The notes: generated by a model not told the origin, from the sequence alone. A stretch of DNA of 7,627 nucleotides from Pseudomonadota bacterium (GCA_023430845.1 JAEYYJ010000424.1:1-7627), one strand, 5' to 3'. Shown: positions 1 to 6,752, numbered from the stretch's first letter. Numbers and translations: made by a program.

Positions 1-652
1 CTCATTCTTCGAGATGGGGCGGATGTTCGGGCGCCCGGTGATCACGGGTTTCGCGCGTCTCGATGGCGTGCCGGTCGGTATACTCGCCAGCGATTCATTC
101 CACGTGAGCGGTGCGTGGACGGCGGATGCCTGCAGCAAGGTGATCCGCTTCGTCGATCTAGCCGAGACGTTCCACATGCCGATCGTGCATCTCGTGGACT
201 GCCCTGGCTTCATGATCGGGCTCGAAGCGGAGCGCGCGGCAACCATCCGGCTCGGCGTGCGTGCGATGGCGGCGATAAATCAGACGACCGTGCCGTGGTG
301 CTCGATCATCATCCGCAATGTGTTCGGCGTGGCCGGCGCGGCGCACGTGCCGGCGGGGCGCTTCTCCATGCGCTATGCGTGGCTCTCGGCATGGTGGGGC
401 TCGCTGCCGCTCGAAGGCGGAATCGAGGCCGCCTATCGCGCCGAGATCGATGCGGCGGACGATCCGAAGGCCAAGCTCGCCGAGATCGAGACAAGGCTCA
501 ACGCGCTGCGATCGCCGTTCCGCACGGCGGAGACATTCGCCGTCGAAGAGATCATCGATCCGCGCGACACGCGCCGTCTGCTCTGCGAGTTCGCCAATCT
601 CGCAGAGCCTTTGCGCACGCCCGGTCCGCGCACGTTCGGCATGAGGCCTTAG
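1..652 (+). CDS. Acyl-CoA carboxylase carboxyltransferase (beta) subunit, C-terminal part (5' partial)
   Basis: This is the C-terminal domain of a biotin-dependent carboxyltransferase of the propionyl-/acetyl-/methylcrotonyl-CoA carboxylase beta family, which moves the carboxyl group from carboxybiotin to an acyl-CoA in the cytoplasm. The frame is open to the window edge (it reads SFFEMGRMFG from base 2), so 216 residues are visible; family members have about 510-540, leaving roughly 300 N-terminal residues off-window. Family landmarks in order are GRPVITGFARLDGVPVGI, RFVDLAETFHMPIVHLVD, PGFMIG, the glycine-rich FGVAGAAH (oxyanion-hole region), RYAWLSAWWGSLPLEGGIEA and a closing DPRDTRRLLCEF. 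The ATG at base 14 is internal to the domain and is not the true start. The acyl-CoA specificity cannot be read from this part. A biotin carboxylase/BCCP partner is not in the window. The stop TAG lies 3 bases from the stop of the convergent next gene. Confidence 0.93.
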   Translation, partial: SFFEMGRMFGRPVITGFARLDGVPVGILASDSFHVSGAWTADACSKVIRFVDLAETFHMPIVHLVDCPGFMIGLEAERAATIRLGVRAMAAINQTTVPWCSIIIRNVFGVAGAAHVPAGRFSMRYAWLSAWWGSLPLEGGIEAAYRAEIDAADDPKAKLAEIETRLNALRSPFRTAETFAVEEIIDPRDTRRLLCEFANLAEPLRTPGPRTFGMRP

Positions 653-655
653 CGC

Positions 656-2908
656 TCACACCTCCGGCATTGGGAACTTCGCGTTCTTATCGAGGAAGCG
701 GTCGAGCACGTTGCGGATCAGGCGCGAGACGTTGTTGTTGCCGTCGTTGTGCAGCAACGAGCCGCAAAACGTAATCGATCCGGTCGAGAAGACTGCGCCG
801 TTATTCGGCGTCTCGAAGAATGTGAGGTCCGCACGGATCAGCTCATCGGCTGGTTTGCCGGCCCATGTGGTGATGTGCGTGAGCTGCTCCTCCGGCACGA
901 GCACCCACGGCGCATCGGGCTCGTGACCCTCGGATGAGCCAAGCACGACGGCGTGCGAGGGTGTCCCGAGGCGCTTATCCGCGCGGTCGAGCTCGAAGCC
1001 CGCCGCGCCATGCCCGGACAGGCCGAAGCCGCCGATCTTCTCGTCCGCACCGATGCCGTCGAGCATCCACGCAGCGCGCGAGCTTCGTGCGTCCGGGTGC
1101 TGGCGATAGTAGGAGCCGACAAAATTGCCCTGCGCCGTGAAGCCGACGCCGGCGAGCCGCTGCGGCGGGCGGCCATTGCGCCGCCAGAGACCACCGTACT
1201 CGCCATCGAAGGCGTTGTAGTACTCGCCCGCTTCGGCAGCCCACGCGCGGATGCCGCCTTCGCCGCGGCGGATCTCGATTGCGGCCGGCGCCTCGCTGTG
1301 GCGCGCAACCTTCCAGTAGAAGCCGTTGCCACCGAGGTACATGAAGCGGCCGCCGCCATCGCGGTAGGCTTCAAGCGCATCGAGCATGGCGCCCGTGTGG
1401 TACTCCGGATGGCTGCCTGTCGTGACCGCATGATAGGGCCTCAGCAACTCGACGCCTTCCGCGTCGAGTTCGGCATCCGTGATGACGTCGTAGGCAATGC
1501 CCTGCTTCTCAAGCCAGGCAATGAGATGCGAGTCGGCCGGGTAGTGGCGCAGCCCTGAGGCGCGGATCGACGGATGAGGGTAGGTATTGTAACCGACGCG
1601 CACATTGAGCATCGGCCGCAGCCATGATGCATGGCAGATGCCGCTGCCGTCCGTGTGGAAGTTGTACGTGGAGAGCCCGTACTCACGGTGTTCGCCGGGA
1701 TTATAGGGATATCCGCCCCACTCCTTTGAAAGCTGTTTCCACGTATCGAGCCATTTCGGATCGGCGGACTCGGGCCGCGCGTGGTTGTGATAGACGGTGT
1801 AGGTGTACGTCGATACGAGCACCGCGAGATCGGCCGTTTTCTTGCCCTTCGGTGGCACGACGAAGAACGGCACGTTCTCCTCGCCCTTCTCGCTCGCGAG
1901 CCGTATGGCGTAGGTGCCGGAACGCGTGCCGGCGGGCACATTCCACGTGAAGTCGGTCACCCAGCCGCAGTCCGACAGATCGTCCTCATGGAAGTGAATG
2001 GCGCCGTACTGCGTGGGTGCATGACGGAAGCACATCTCGCGGCCCGTCCAGTTCGAGCCGGTCATGGCGCGGGCCGGAAGATTGACCAGATGCCCGTGGC
2101 GGGCGCCGGTGCTCGCGTCGATGATGCGTGTCGACGCCATCTCGCGCGAGAAATCCCAGCTTGCGACGACGCCGGGGGCGGCGGGATCCGCCGAGAGCCT
2201 TTCGACGGCAGCAGCATCGGCTGCGCAGGCAGCGATCACCGGCCGTTCGATTTTACCGTTGAAGTGGCCTTTCACGGGCGTGCCGCCGAGCGCACCGATA
2301 ACCCACGGCATACCGGCTGCGGGGAGGGCGGCAGCGCCCGCTTCGAGCTTGGTGCTCGCGGTGCGCGGCGTGCCGACGGGACGACCAGCCTCTATCCGTA
2401 CATGCCCGGCAGTGAGCGTCGCCGTTGCGGCATCGTAGACGGCGAACACGCGATACCAGTGGCGCTCCTCAAGAGGGACGCGCGTCTTGATGCGCGTGGC
2501 CCCGAGCAGGGCCTCGACACTGCCATCCTCGCCGATGGCCACGGCGATACCGCGCCGCACAGCCGGGTCGTAAGCCGAAAGAATACCCTGCCGCCGGCCG
2601 ATGCCCAGGCGTGTCGGCCAGATCGTGGCAACAAGGCTCAGGCTGCCCATGGTACCGAGGTCGACGCTCTGTTCGACGATGCCGTATGAGCCGGCGTGCA
2701 CGGGCTGGAAACGCCCTTTGTGCGCGCCCGCAAACTCCGCTTCGATGGGTTCCTCAACGAGGCCGGGCCCGGCCGGATTGGCATCAGCGGAGATCACGCG
2801 CACCAGCCGTGCCGTATAGGGCGTATCGTCCATGCTCGAGACCTTGAAGGCGATGGTCTCCCCTGGCCGGACGGACATCCGGTCGGCATAGGCGGCGAGT
2901 GGCAGCAT
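656..2908 (-). CDS. N,N-dimethylformamidase large (beta) subunit homologue
   Basis: This 750-aa protein matches the large subunit of N,N-dimethylformamidase (DmfA2, about 760 aa), an iron amidohydrolase that splits dimethylformamide into dimethylamine and formate. It starts with the family opening LPLAAYADRMSVRPGETI and has no signal peptide, so it is probably cytoplasmic. Residues about 90-255 resemble the LamG-like beta-sandwich of the family (SLVATIWPTRLGIGRRQGIL, ending SWDFSREM). Residues about 285-735 form the DMFA2-type C-terminal domain. The motif TGSHPEYHT places H500 and E502 where the family has its His-x-Glu pair, and Y415 (GLSTYNFHTDGSG) with Y370 or Y373 (TYTYTVYHNH) are the likely iron-ligand tyrosines. 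This mapping is from memory of the Paracoccus enzyme. The start is preceded by CGGGGAA about 10 bases upstream as ribosome site. No small subunit (about 130 aa) is encoded beside it, and many family homologues are uncharacterised, so the substrate may be another amide. Confidence 0.85.
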   Translation of the reverse strand: MLPLAAYADRMSVRPGETIAFKVSSMDDTPYTARLVRVISADANPAGPGLVEEPIEAEFAGAHKGRFQPVHAGSYGIVEQSVDLGTMGSLSLVATIWPTRLGIGRRQGILSAYDPAVRRGIAVAIGEDGSVEALLGATRIKTRVPLEERHWYRVFAVYDAATATLTAGHVRIEAGRPVGTPRTASTKLEAGAAALPAAGMPWVIGALGGTPVKGHFNGKIERPVIAACAADAAAVERLSADPAAPGVVASWDFSREMASTRIIDASTGARHGHLVNLPARAMTGSNWTGREMCFRHAPTQYGAIHFHEDDLSDCGWVTDFTWNVPAGTRSGTYAIRLASEKGEENVPFFVVPPKGKKTADLAVLVSTYTYTVYHNHARPESADPKWLDTWKQLSKEWGGYPYNPGEHREYGLSTYNFHTDGSGICHASWLRPMLNVRVGYNTYPHPSIRASGLRHYPADSHLIAWLEKQGIAYDVITDAELDAEGVELLRPYHAVTTGSHPEYHTGAMLDALEAYRDGGGRFMYLGGNGFYWKVARHSEAPAAIEIRRGEGGIRAWAAEAGEYYNAFDGEYGGLWRRNGRPPQRLAGVGFTAQGNFVGSYYRQHPDARSSRAAWMLDGIGADEKIGGFGLSGHGAAGFELDRADKRLGTPSHAVVLGSSEGHEPDAPWVLVPEEQLTHITTWAGKPADELIRADLTFFETPNNGAVFSTGSITFCGSLLHNDGNNNVSRLIRNVLDRFLDKNAKFPMPEV

Positions 2909-3031
2909 GGTTCATTTTCCCCGAATGCGATGGCAGTCCATGGTGAATGGGGGCGCCGATACGGAGCGAAGTCAAGAAGCTCGCGCCGCACACCCGCGTC
3001 CCGCACAGTGGGCTGCTGAACTTTTGGGCGC

Positions 3032-3045
3032 CCACTTAAGTCCAG
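3032..3045. repeat. ACTTAAGT direct repeat, copy 1
   Basis: The sequence CCACTTAAGTCCAG occurs here and again, identically, 98 bases downstream. Its core ACTTAAGT is a perfect 8-bp palindrome, an AT-rich element rare in this GC-rich window. This copy ends 1 base before the candidate -35 box of dctP, the usual place for an activator site. The function is inferred from position only; no regulator gene is visible. Confidence 0.6.
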
Positions 3046-3046
3046 A

Positions 3047-3076
3047 TTGCCAAATTTCGATTGACCCCCCAATACT
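3047..3076 (+). promoter_or_regulatory. Candidate sigma70-type promoter for dctP
   Basis: TTGCCA (3047-3052, five of six matches to TTGACA) is followed after 18 bases by AATACT (3071-3076, four of six matches to TATAAT). Transcription would start near 3083, giving a leader of about 75 bases that includes a hairpin and the second ACTTAAGT repeat. The match is moderate. A TTGACA at 3076-3081 is closer to consensus but has only GC-rich sequence where its -10 box should be. Confidence 0.35.
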
Positions 3077-3088
3077 TGACACGGACAT

Positions 3089-3105
3089 CGCCCGTTCGCC
3101 GGGCG
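3089..3105 (+). promoter_or_regulatory. Small GC hairpin in the dctP leader
   Basis: CGCCCG and CGGGCG form a perfect 6-bp stem around the 5-base loop TTCGC, between the two ACTTAAGT repeats. No T-tract follows, so it is not an intrinsic terminator. It could stabilise the leader or be chance in GC-rich DNA. Confidence 0.3.
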
Positions 3106-3129
3106 GCTACGGAATTGATCCGCGCACGT

Positions 3130-3143
3130 CCACTTAAGTCCAG
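3130..3143. repeat. ACTTAAGT direct repeat, copy 2
   Basis: This is the second perfect copy of CCACTTAAGTCCAG. Its last two bases are the first two of the dctP ribosome-binding site AGGGAG (3142-3147), which lies 10 bases before the ATG. A protein bound here would sit in the transcribed leader, next to the translation start, so repression is a reasonable guess. Together with copy 1 it brackets the candidate promoter. Confidence 0.6.
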
Positions 3144-3157
3144 GGAGAAACACAGAA

Positions 3158-4279
3158 ATGGCAGAAGTACCGAAGACATTGAAGAGGCGTCAATTCCTCA
3201 AGGGGGCCGCCGTCGCGGGCGCCGCTGCGGGAACCTCGGCGATCGTGACACCGGCCATCGCCCAGGCGCGAACCGAATGGAAGATGGTTACGACTTGGCC
3301 GAAGAATTTCCCCGGTCAGGGTACGGGCGCTGTGCGCTTCGCAAACTCCGTTGAGGCGGCCACTGAAGGGCGCTTGAAGATTCACGTCTACGCGGCTGGT
3401 GAGCTGGTGCCGCCGTTCGAGAGCTTCGACGCCGTAACGCGCGGCGCGGCCGACCTGATGCACGCGTCTCCCTACTATTGGCCGAACAAGAGCAAGGCGC
3501 TCATGTTCTATTCGACCGTTCCGTTCGGTCTGACCACGGCCGAGCAGGAAGCGTGGATGCAGTACGGCGGCGGTCAGGATCTCTGGGACAAGGTCCTCGA
3601 TCCGTTCGGCCTCAAGGGTTACCATGGTGGTTCGACTGGCGTGCAGATGGGCGGCTGGTTCAACAAGGAGATCACCAGCGCCGCCAGCGTCAGCGGCATG
3701 AAAATGCGCATCCCCGGTCTCGGCGGAGAAGCGCTGAAGAAGATGGGCCTCACGGTCGTCAATCTTCCGGGCGGCGAAATTTTCGCGGCGCTGCAGTCTG
3801 GCGCCATCGACGCCACCGAGTGGGTCGGACCTTGGAACGACCTGACGTTCGGATTCTTCAAGGTCGCGAAATACTACTACTGGCCGGGTATGCACGAGCC
3901 GGGTACCCAGATCGAGATCACCGTCGACAAGAAGAAGCTGACGGCTCTGCCGAAGGATGTGCGCGCTATTTTCGAAGCGTGTGTCGCTCAGGAGAACCTG
4001 CGCTTCACTGCTGAGTTCAATGCGCGCAACGGTGCGTCGCTCCAAACGTTGATCGGCACGCACAATGTGCAGCTCAAGCGCTTTCCGAACGAATTCCTGC
4101 AGGTTTACGGAGAGAAGTGCGGCGAAGTCATCCAGGAGCTGCGCGACGGTGGTGATGCGGTGACCAAGGAGGTCATCGAGTCGTTCCTGAAGGCGCGTCG
4201 CGAGCAGTCGAGCTGGAACCGGATCGCCGAGCAGGGCTTCCTCAATGCCCGTCTGCTCGACTACAAGTTCCCGACCTGA
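3158..4279 (+). CDS. dctP: TRAP transporter solute-binding protein, DctP/TakP family, Tat-exported
   Basis: This 373-aa periplasmic binding protein captures a small carboxylate and hands it to a DctQM permease. The N-terminus carries a twin-arginine signal (KRRQFLK, R10-R11), a hydrophobic stretch to about residue 35 and signal-peptidase sites AIA/AQA at 33-37. It resembles TakP, the 2-oxoacid binder of Rhodobacter: YAAGELVPPFESFDAV, STGVQMGGWF (Q163), MKMRIPG with the conserved TRAP arginine R184, DATEWVGPWND (E221, W222), GFFKVAKYYYWPG and E247. In TakP the equivalent Gln, Arg, Glu-Trp and Glu positions hold the ligand and its sodium ion, so a 2-oxoacid, lactate or similar monocarboxylate is the best guess. 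The long C-terminal helical segment (about 310-365) that makes TakP a swapped dimer is present. The start is supported by AGGGAG 10 bases upstream. The gene is alone on its strand, divergent from the formamidase-like gene and convergent with dctQM. Confidence 0.93.
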   Translation: MAEVPKTLKRRQFLKGAAVAGAAAGTSAIVTPAIAQARTEWKMVTTWPKNFPGQGTGAVRFANSVEAATEGRLKIHVYAAGELVPPFESFDAVTRGAADLMHASPYYWPNKSKALMFYSTVPFGLTTAEQEAWMQYGGGQDLWDKVLDPFGLKGYHGGSTGVQMGGWFNKEITSAASVSGMKMRIPGLGGEALKKMGLTVVNLPGGEIFAALQSGAIDATEWVGPWNDLTFGFFKVAKYYYWPGMHEPGTQIEITVDKKKLTALPKDVRAIFEACVAQENLRFTAEFNARNGASLQTLIGTHNVQLKRFPNEFLQVYGEKCGEVIQELRDGGDAVTKEVIESFLKARREQSSWNRIAEQGFLNARLLDYKFPT

Positions 4280-4300
4280 CGAGCGGAATCTCTATAATGC

Positions 4301-4332
4301 AAAGCCCCGCGGATGTGCCGCGGGGCTTTTTT
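4301..4332 (+). terminator. Intrinsic terminator after dctP
   Basis: GCCCCGCGG and CCGCGGGGC form a perfect 9-bp stem around the loop ATGTG, preceded by AAA and followed by TTTTTT. It begins 21 bases after the dctP stop. On the minus strand the same stem is followed by only TTT, so it may end the converging dctQM transcript less efficiently. Confidence 0.93.
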
Positions 4333-4358
4333 GTTGAGCGGCGCGCCAGAGTTGGCGG

Positions 4359-4565
4359 CTAGTTGAAATAGCCGGAGCCCTTCACAAGCTCGCTGATCGT
4401 GACAATGAGCAGGAGAATGTGAGCGAGCATGACATGCTCGATCACGAGCTTGCCTTTTATGATGCCTGGGCGCCCAGGGCGATCGATGGTCTTCCACAGG
4501 ACGACGAAGGTCGCTGCCCAGATAGCCAGCAGAACGACACCAACTTCGAGATCAATTAGGCTCAT
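4359..4565 (-). CDS. Small two-helix membrane protein, third gene of the TRAP operon (unknown function)
   Basis: I do not recognise this 68-aa protein. It has two hydrophobic helices, about residues 7-25 (VGVVLLAIWAATFVVLW) and 42-61 (IEHVMLAHILLLIVTISEL), joined by a basic loop (K25, R29, R32, K37, K39). By the positive-inside rule the loop is cytoplasmic and both ends face the periplasm. The ATG lies 15 bases after the dctM stop and has GAGAGA 4 bases upstream as ribosome site. The close spacing, shared strand and membrane nature suggest it is co-transcribed and may be an accessory part of this TRAP permease. It is followed within 30 bases by the terminator hairpin shared with convergent dctP. 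A chance ORF is possible but less likely, since two clean transmembrane segments and a good ribosome site coincide. Confidence 0.72.
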   Translation of the reverse strand: MSLIDLEVGVVLLAIWAATFVVLWKTIDRPGRPGIIKGKLVIEHVMLAHILLLIVTISELVKGSGYFN

Positions 4566-4580
4566 GATTCTCTCGGTGCT

Positions 4581-6128
4581 CTATCTCTTCGGGGCGAACG
4601 GATTATCTTCTTCGATCGGCATACCATCCTTGTCGAACTTGGTGGTGCCGAGGATCGAATCCAGCGAGCGAGATGGTGACGTGCCTGGCTTTTCACCGGC
4701 TGTCGCCGGACCATGAATTGCCGCCGGCGTTGGGCTGGCAAACAGATACTTAGGCAGCCATGTCGCGGTGCCCGGAAACGCCCAGATAATCCCCAGGGCA
4801 AACATCTGCAGCCACGTCCAAGAGATCGAGCCGAGCCAGATCTCGCCTGTCGTGATACTCGGTGGGGCGATGCTCCGCATGTAGAAGAGCGTGAAGCCGA
4901 ATGGTGGCGTGAGGAAGCTCGTCTGTAGGTTCACGCCGATCAGGATGCCAAGCCAGACGGGGTCGACGCCCATCGCGAGAAGGGCCGGCCCGCAGACCGG
5001 CAGCATGATCAGGATGATCTCGAACGTATCCAGGAAGAAGCCGAGAATGAACATGATGAACATCACGACGAACAGTGCGCCCGTGACGCCACCCGGCACA
5101 TTCTTCAGTGCTTCCTCGACCATGTGCTCGCCGCCGAGCCCGCGGAATACGAGCGAGAACAGCGATGCCGCGATCACGATCACGAAGATGACGGCTGTCG
5201 TCATCATGGTGTTCATCGAAGCATAGCGTAGCGTCGCGAACGACATTCTGCCGTTCATCGCTGCCAGTATCATGGCGCCGATCGCGCCAACCGAGGCGGA
5301 TTCGGACGGCGTCGCGAAGCCGAACAGGATGCTTCCGAGCACGGCCAGCACGAGAAAAAGAGGCGGAAGAAGCGCCGAGATGACGCGCCAGGAGAGGCCG
5401 GCCTGCTCCTCTGCGGTCATCTTCATCGCCGGCACTTCGGTTGGCTGGAATATCGCCTTGTAGATGATCCAAAGCAGGTACAGCCCGACCATGATGAAGC
5501 CGGGGATCAGTGCCCCGGCGAAGAGATCGCCCACTGAGATCGGATCGGGCGTGAAATTTCCTCGGCGAAGCTGCGCTTCCTGATTGATGCCGGCGAGAAG
5601 ATCACCGACGAAGATGAGGACGGTTGAGGGCGGGATGATCTGAGCGAGCGTTGCCGATCCGCAGATCACACCTGTCGAGACGCGATTGGCATACCCCGCG
5701 CGAAGCATTGTCGGCAGCGCGATCAGGCCCATCGTGATGACGGTCGCGCCGACTACGCCCGTCGATGCGGCGAGGAGCGCCCCGACGATGATGACCGAGT
5801 ATGCGAGACCGCCGCGCAGCTTGCCGAAGAGCTGCCCCATGGTTGTCAGCAGCCGCTCGGCGATGCCGGATCTCTCGAGGATCAGGCCCATGAAGATGAA
5901 CAGTGGGACCGCGACGAGCACGTCGTTGGTCATGCTTCCGAGGTAGCGCGACGGGATGCCGTTCAGGATCGAATAGTCGAACGCTCCGAGGGCATGGCCC
6001 AAAAAGGCAATCAAGAGCGAGGTGCCGGCAAGGGTCAAGGCGATCGGAAAGCCGAACATCAGCGTGACGCAGATGCCGATGAACAGCATGATCGAAAGGA
6101 TGTCGCCGGTCGAAAGGGCGCTCAGCAT
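4581..6128 (-). CDS. dctM: TRAP transporter large permease subunit DctM
   Basis: This 515-aa inner-membrane protein is the transport subunit of a TRAP carrier, moving the substrate with sodium by an elevator mechanism. Many hydrophobic helices are present, with family landmarks GFPIALTLAGTSLL, VAVPLFIFMGLILERSGIAE, IIPPSTVLIF (164-173), FATPSESASVGAIGA (about 271-285), GFFLDTFEIILIMLP (363-377) and TSFLTPPFGFTLFYMRS (403 onward). It is longer than the common DctM size of about 425 because of internal insertions and a polar, proline-rich tail of about 50 residues (465-515) ending DGMPIEEDNPFAPKR. I chose the ATG at 6128, which begins MLSALSTGDILSIMLF, the usual membrane start. The frame extends 31 codons further to 6221, but that part reads through the dctQ end and is not hydrophobic. 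It starts 28 bases after dctQ and is followed 15 bases later by the small membrane gene. Confidence 0.94.
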   Translation of the reverse strand: MLSALSTGDILSIMLFIGICVTLMFGFPIALTLAGTSLLIAFLGHALGAFDYSILNGIPSRYLGSMTNDVLVAVPLFIFMGLILERSGIAERLLTTMGQLFGKLRGGLAYSVIIVGALLAASTGVVGATVITMGLIALPTMLRAGYANRVSTGVICGSATLAQIIPPSTVLIFVGDLLAGINQEAQLRRGNFTPDPISVGDLFAGALIPGFIMVGLYLLWIIYKAIFQPTEVPAMKMTAEEQAGLSWRVISALLPPLFLVLAVLGSILFGFATPSESASVGAIGAMILAAMNGRMSFATLRYASMNTMMTTAVIFVIVIAASLFSLVFRGLGGEHMVEEALKNVPGGVTGALFVVMFIMFILGFFLDTFEIILIMLPVCGPALLAMGVDPVWLGILIGVNLQTSFLTPPFGFTLFYMRSIAPPSITTGEIWLGSISWTWLQMFALGIIWAFPGTATWLPKYLFASPTPAAIHGPATAGEKPGTSPSRSLDSILGTTKFDKDGMPIEEDNPFAPKR

Positions 6129-6156
6129 AGGCAACGTACCTGTTCTGTGGAGAAGG

Positions 6157-6717
6157 CTAGGAGGTTGTCGCCTCGCCGAGACCGGCGATTGCCCGCTTGG
6201 GCGCGAGGTGCTCGGCGTCATTCAGGACGAGGATGGCACGCGCGCAGTTTGCGAGCCCTTGCATCCCCATGAGTATGCAGAAGCCGAGAATGGCGCCCTT
6301 CAGGACATAGAGGCCCGGCATGCCGCCGACCTGCTGCGACGTCTCGCGCAGCCAGACGGACGCGAGGAAGTAGCCCCACGTGTAGTAGCCGATGACGAGT
6401 AGCCACGGAAACAGGAAGACGCAGGAGCAGAAGATTTCAATCTTGGCCCTGAACTTCGGTGTCCAGCGCGCGGAGAAGATATCGACGCTGACATGCCGGC
6501 CGGCGAGAAACGCGTAACCCGAGCCGAGCATGAACGACAGACCGAACGTCCAAACATAAAGTTCCTGCATCCACACATAGCCTGTGTGAAATGCGTAGCG
6601 GATCACAACGACGACGAAACAGACCAGAACGGTCACGAGGCTCAGCCAGCCGACGAGTTGACCGACCTTCTCATTCACCCATTCGGCAAAGCGGATGTAG
6701 CTGGCGAGCGCCCCCAT
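6157..6717 (-). CDS. dctQ: TRAP transporter small permease subunit DctQ
   Basis: This 186-aa protein is the four-helix membrane subunit that supports DctM in TRAP transporters. Helices lie at about 20-40, 53-72, 95-122 and 137-160. Family features are VVVVIRYAF, then WMQELYVWTFGLSFMLGSGY with AFLAGRHVSVDIF (the usual 'W-x-E-E ... G-x-H-V-x-V-D' pattern), and SQQVGGMPGLYVLKGAILGF before the last helix. The start at 6717 (MGALASYIRF) is set by a near-perfect ribosome site GGGGAGGA 5 bases upstream; the frame stays open for 31 more codons but that stretch is in the leader and not TRAP-like. It is the first gene of the dctQ-dctM-small membrane protein set and pairs most likely with the convergent dctP. 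Confidence 0.93.
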   Translation of the reverse strand: MGALASYIRFAEWVNEKVGQLVGWLSLVTVLVCFVVVVIRYAFHTGYVWMQELYVWTFGLSFMLGSGYAFLAGRHVSVDIFSARWTPKFRAKIEIFCSCVFLFPWLLVIGYYTWGYFLASVWLRETSQQVGGMPGLYVLKGAILGFCILMGMQGLANCARAILVLNDAEHLAPKRAIAGLGEATTS

Positions 6718-6722
6718 CCGAA

Positions 6723-6730
6723 TCCTCCCC
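6723..6730 (-). promoter_or_regulatory. Strong ribosome-binding site that sets the dctQ start
   Basis: Read on the minus strand this is GGGGAGGA, ending 5 bases before the ATG at 6717. It decides the start against the ATG 93 bases further upstream in the same frame, which has no comparable site. Confidence 0.8.
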
Positions 6731-6735
6731 ACTGC

Positions 6736-6752
6736 CGTGCGATTTTTGCACG
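6736..6752 (-). promoter_or_regulatory. Inverted repeat in the dctQ leader
   Basis: CGTGC and GCACG form a 5-bp stem around a T/A-rich 7-base loop, 19 bases upstream of the dctQ start and just before its ribosome site. It could be an operator half-site pair or a leader hairpin; there is no T-tract after it. The rest of the 137-bp gap between gph and dctQ (6718-6854) shows no clear promoter or terminator, so dctQ may have a weak or unusual promoter or receive read-through from pgk-gph. Confidence 0.3.

Noticed and set aside
1781..2689. Long + strand open frame (302 codons) opposite the formamidase-like gene
   Set aside because: It is antisense to a clearly recognised protein, has Arg/Gly/Ala-rich composition typical of GC-rich shadow frames, and resembles no family I know.
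3026..3033. Palindrome GGGCGCCC next to the first ACTTAAGT repeat
   Set aside because: It occurs once in the intergenic region, and such GC palindromes are common by chance in DNA of this composition.
3076..3081. Perfect TTGACA as the dctP -35 box
   Set aside because: At 16-18 bases downstream only GC-rich sequence is found, with nothing like a -10 box.
3134..4063. Long - strand open frame (309 codons) opposite dctP
   Set aside because: It mirrors the dctP codons, shows no domain, and would run over the dctP ribosome site and leader.
4750..5472. 240-codon frame on the same strand as dctM
   Set aside because: It is an out-of-frame shadow of dctM with Asp/Arg/His-rich composition and no hydrophobic helices.
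6129..6221. N-terminal extension of dctM by 31 codons
   Set aside because: It is non-hydrophobic, overlaps the dctQ end in another frame, and the family start motif begins at the ATG at 6128.
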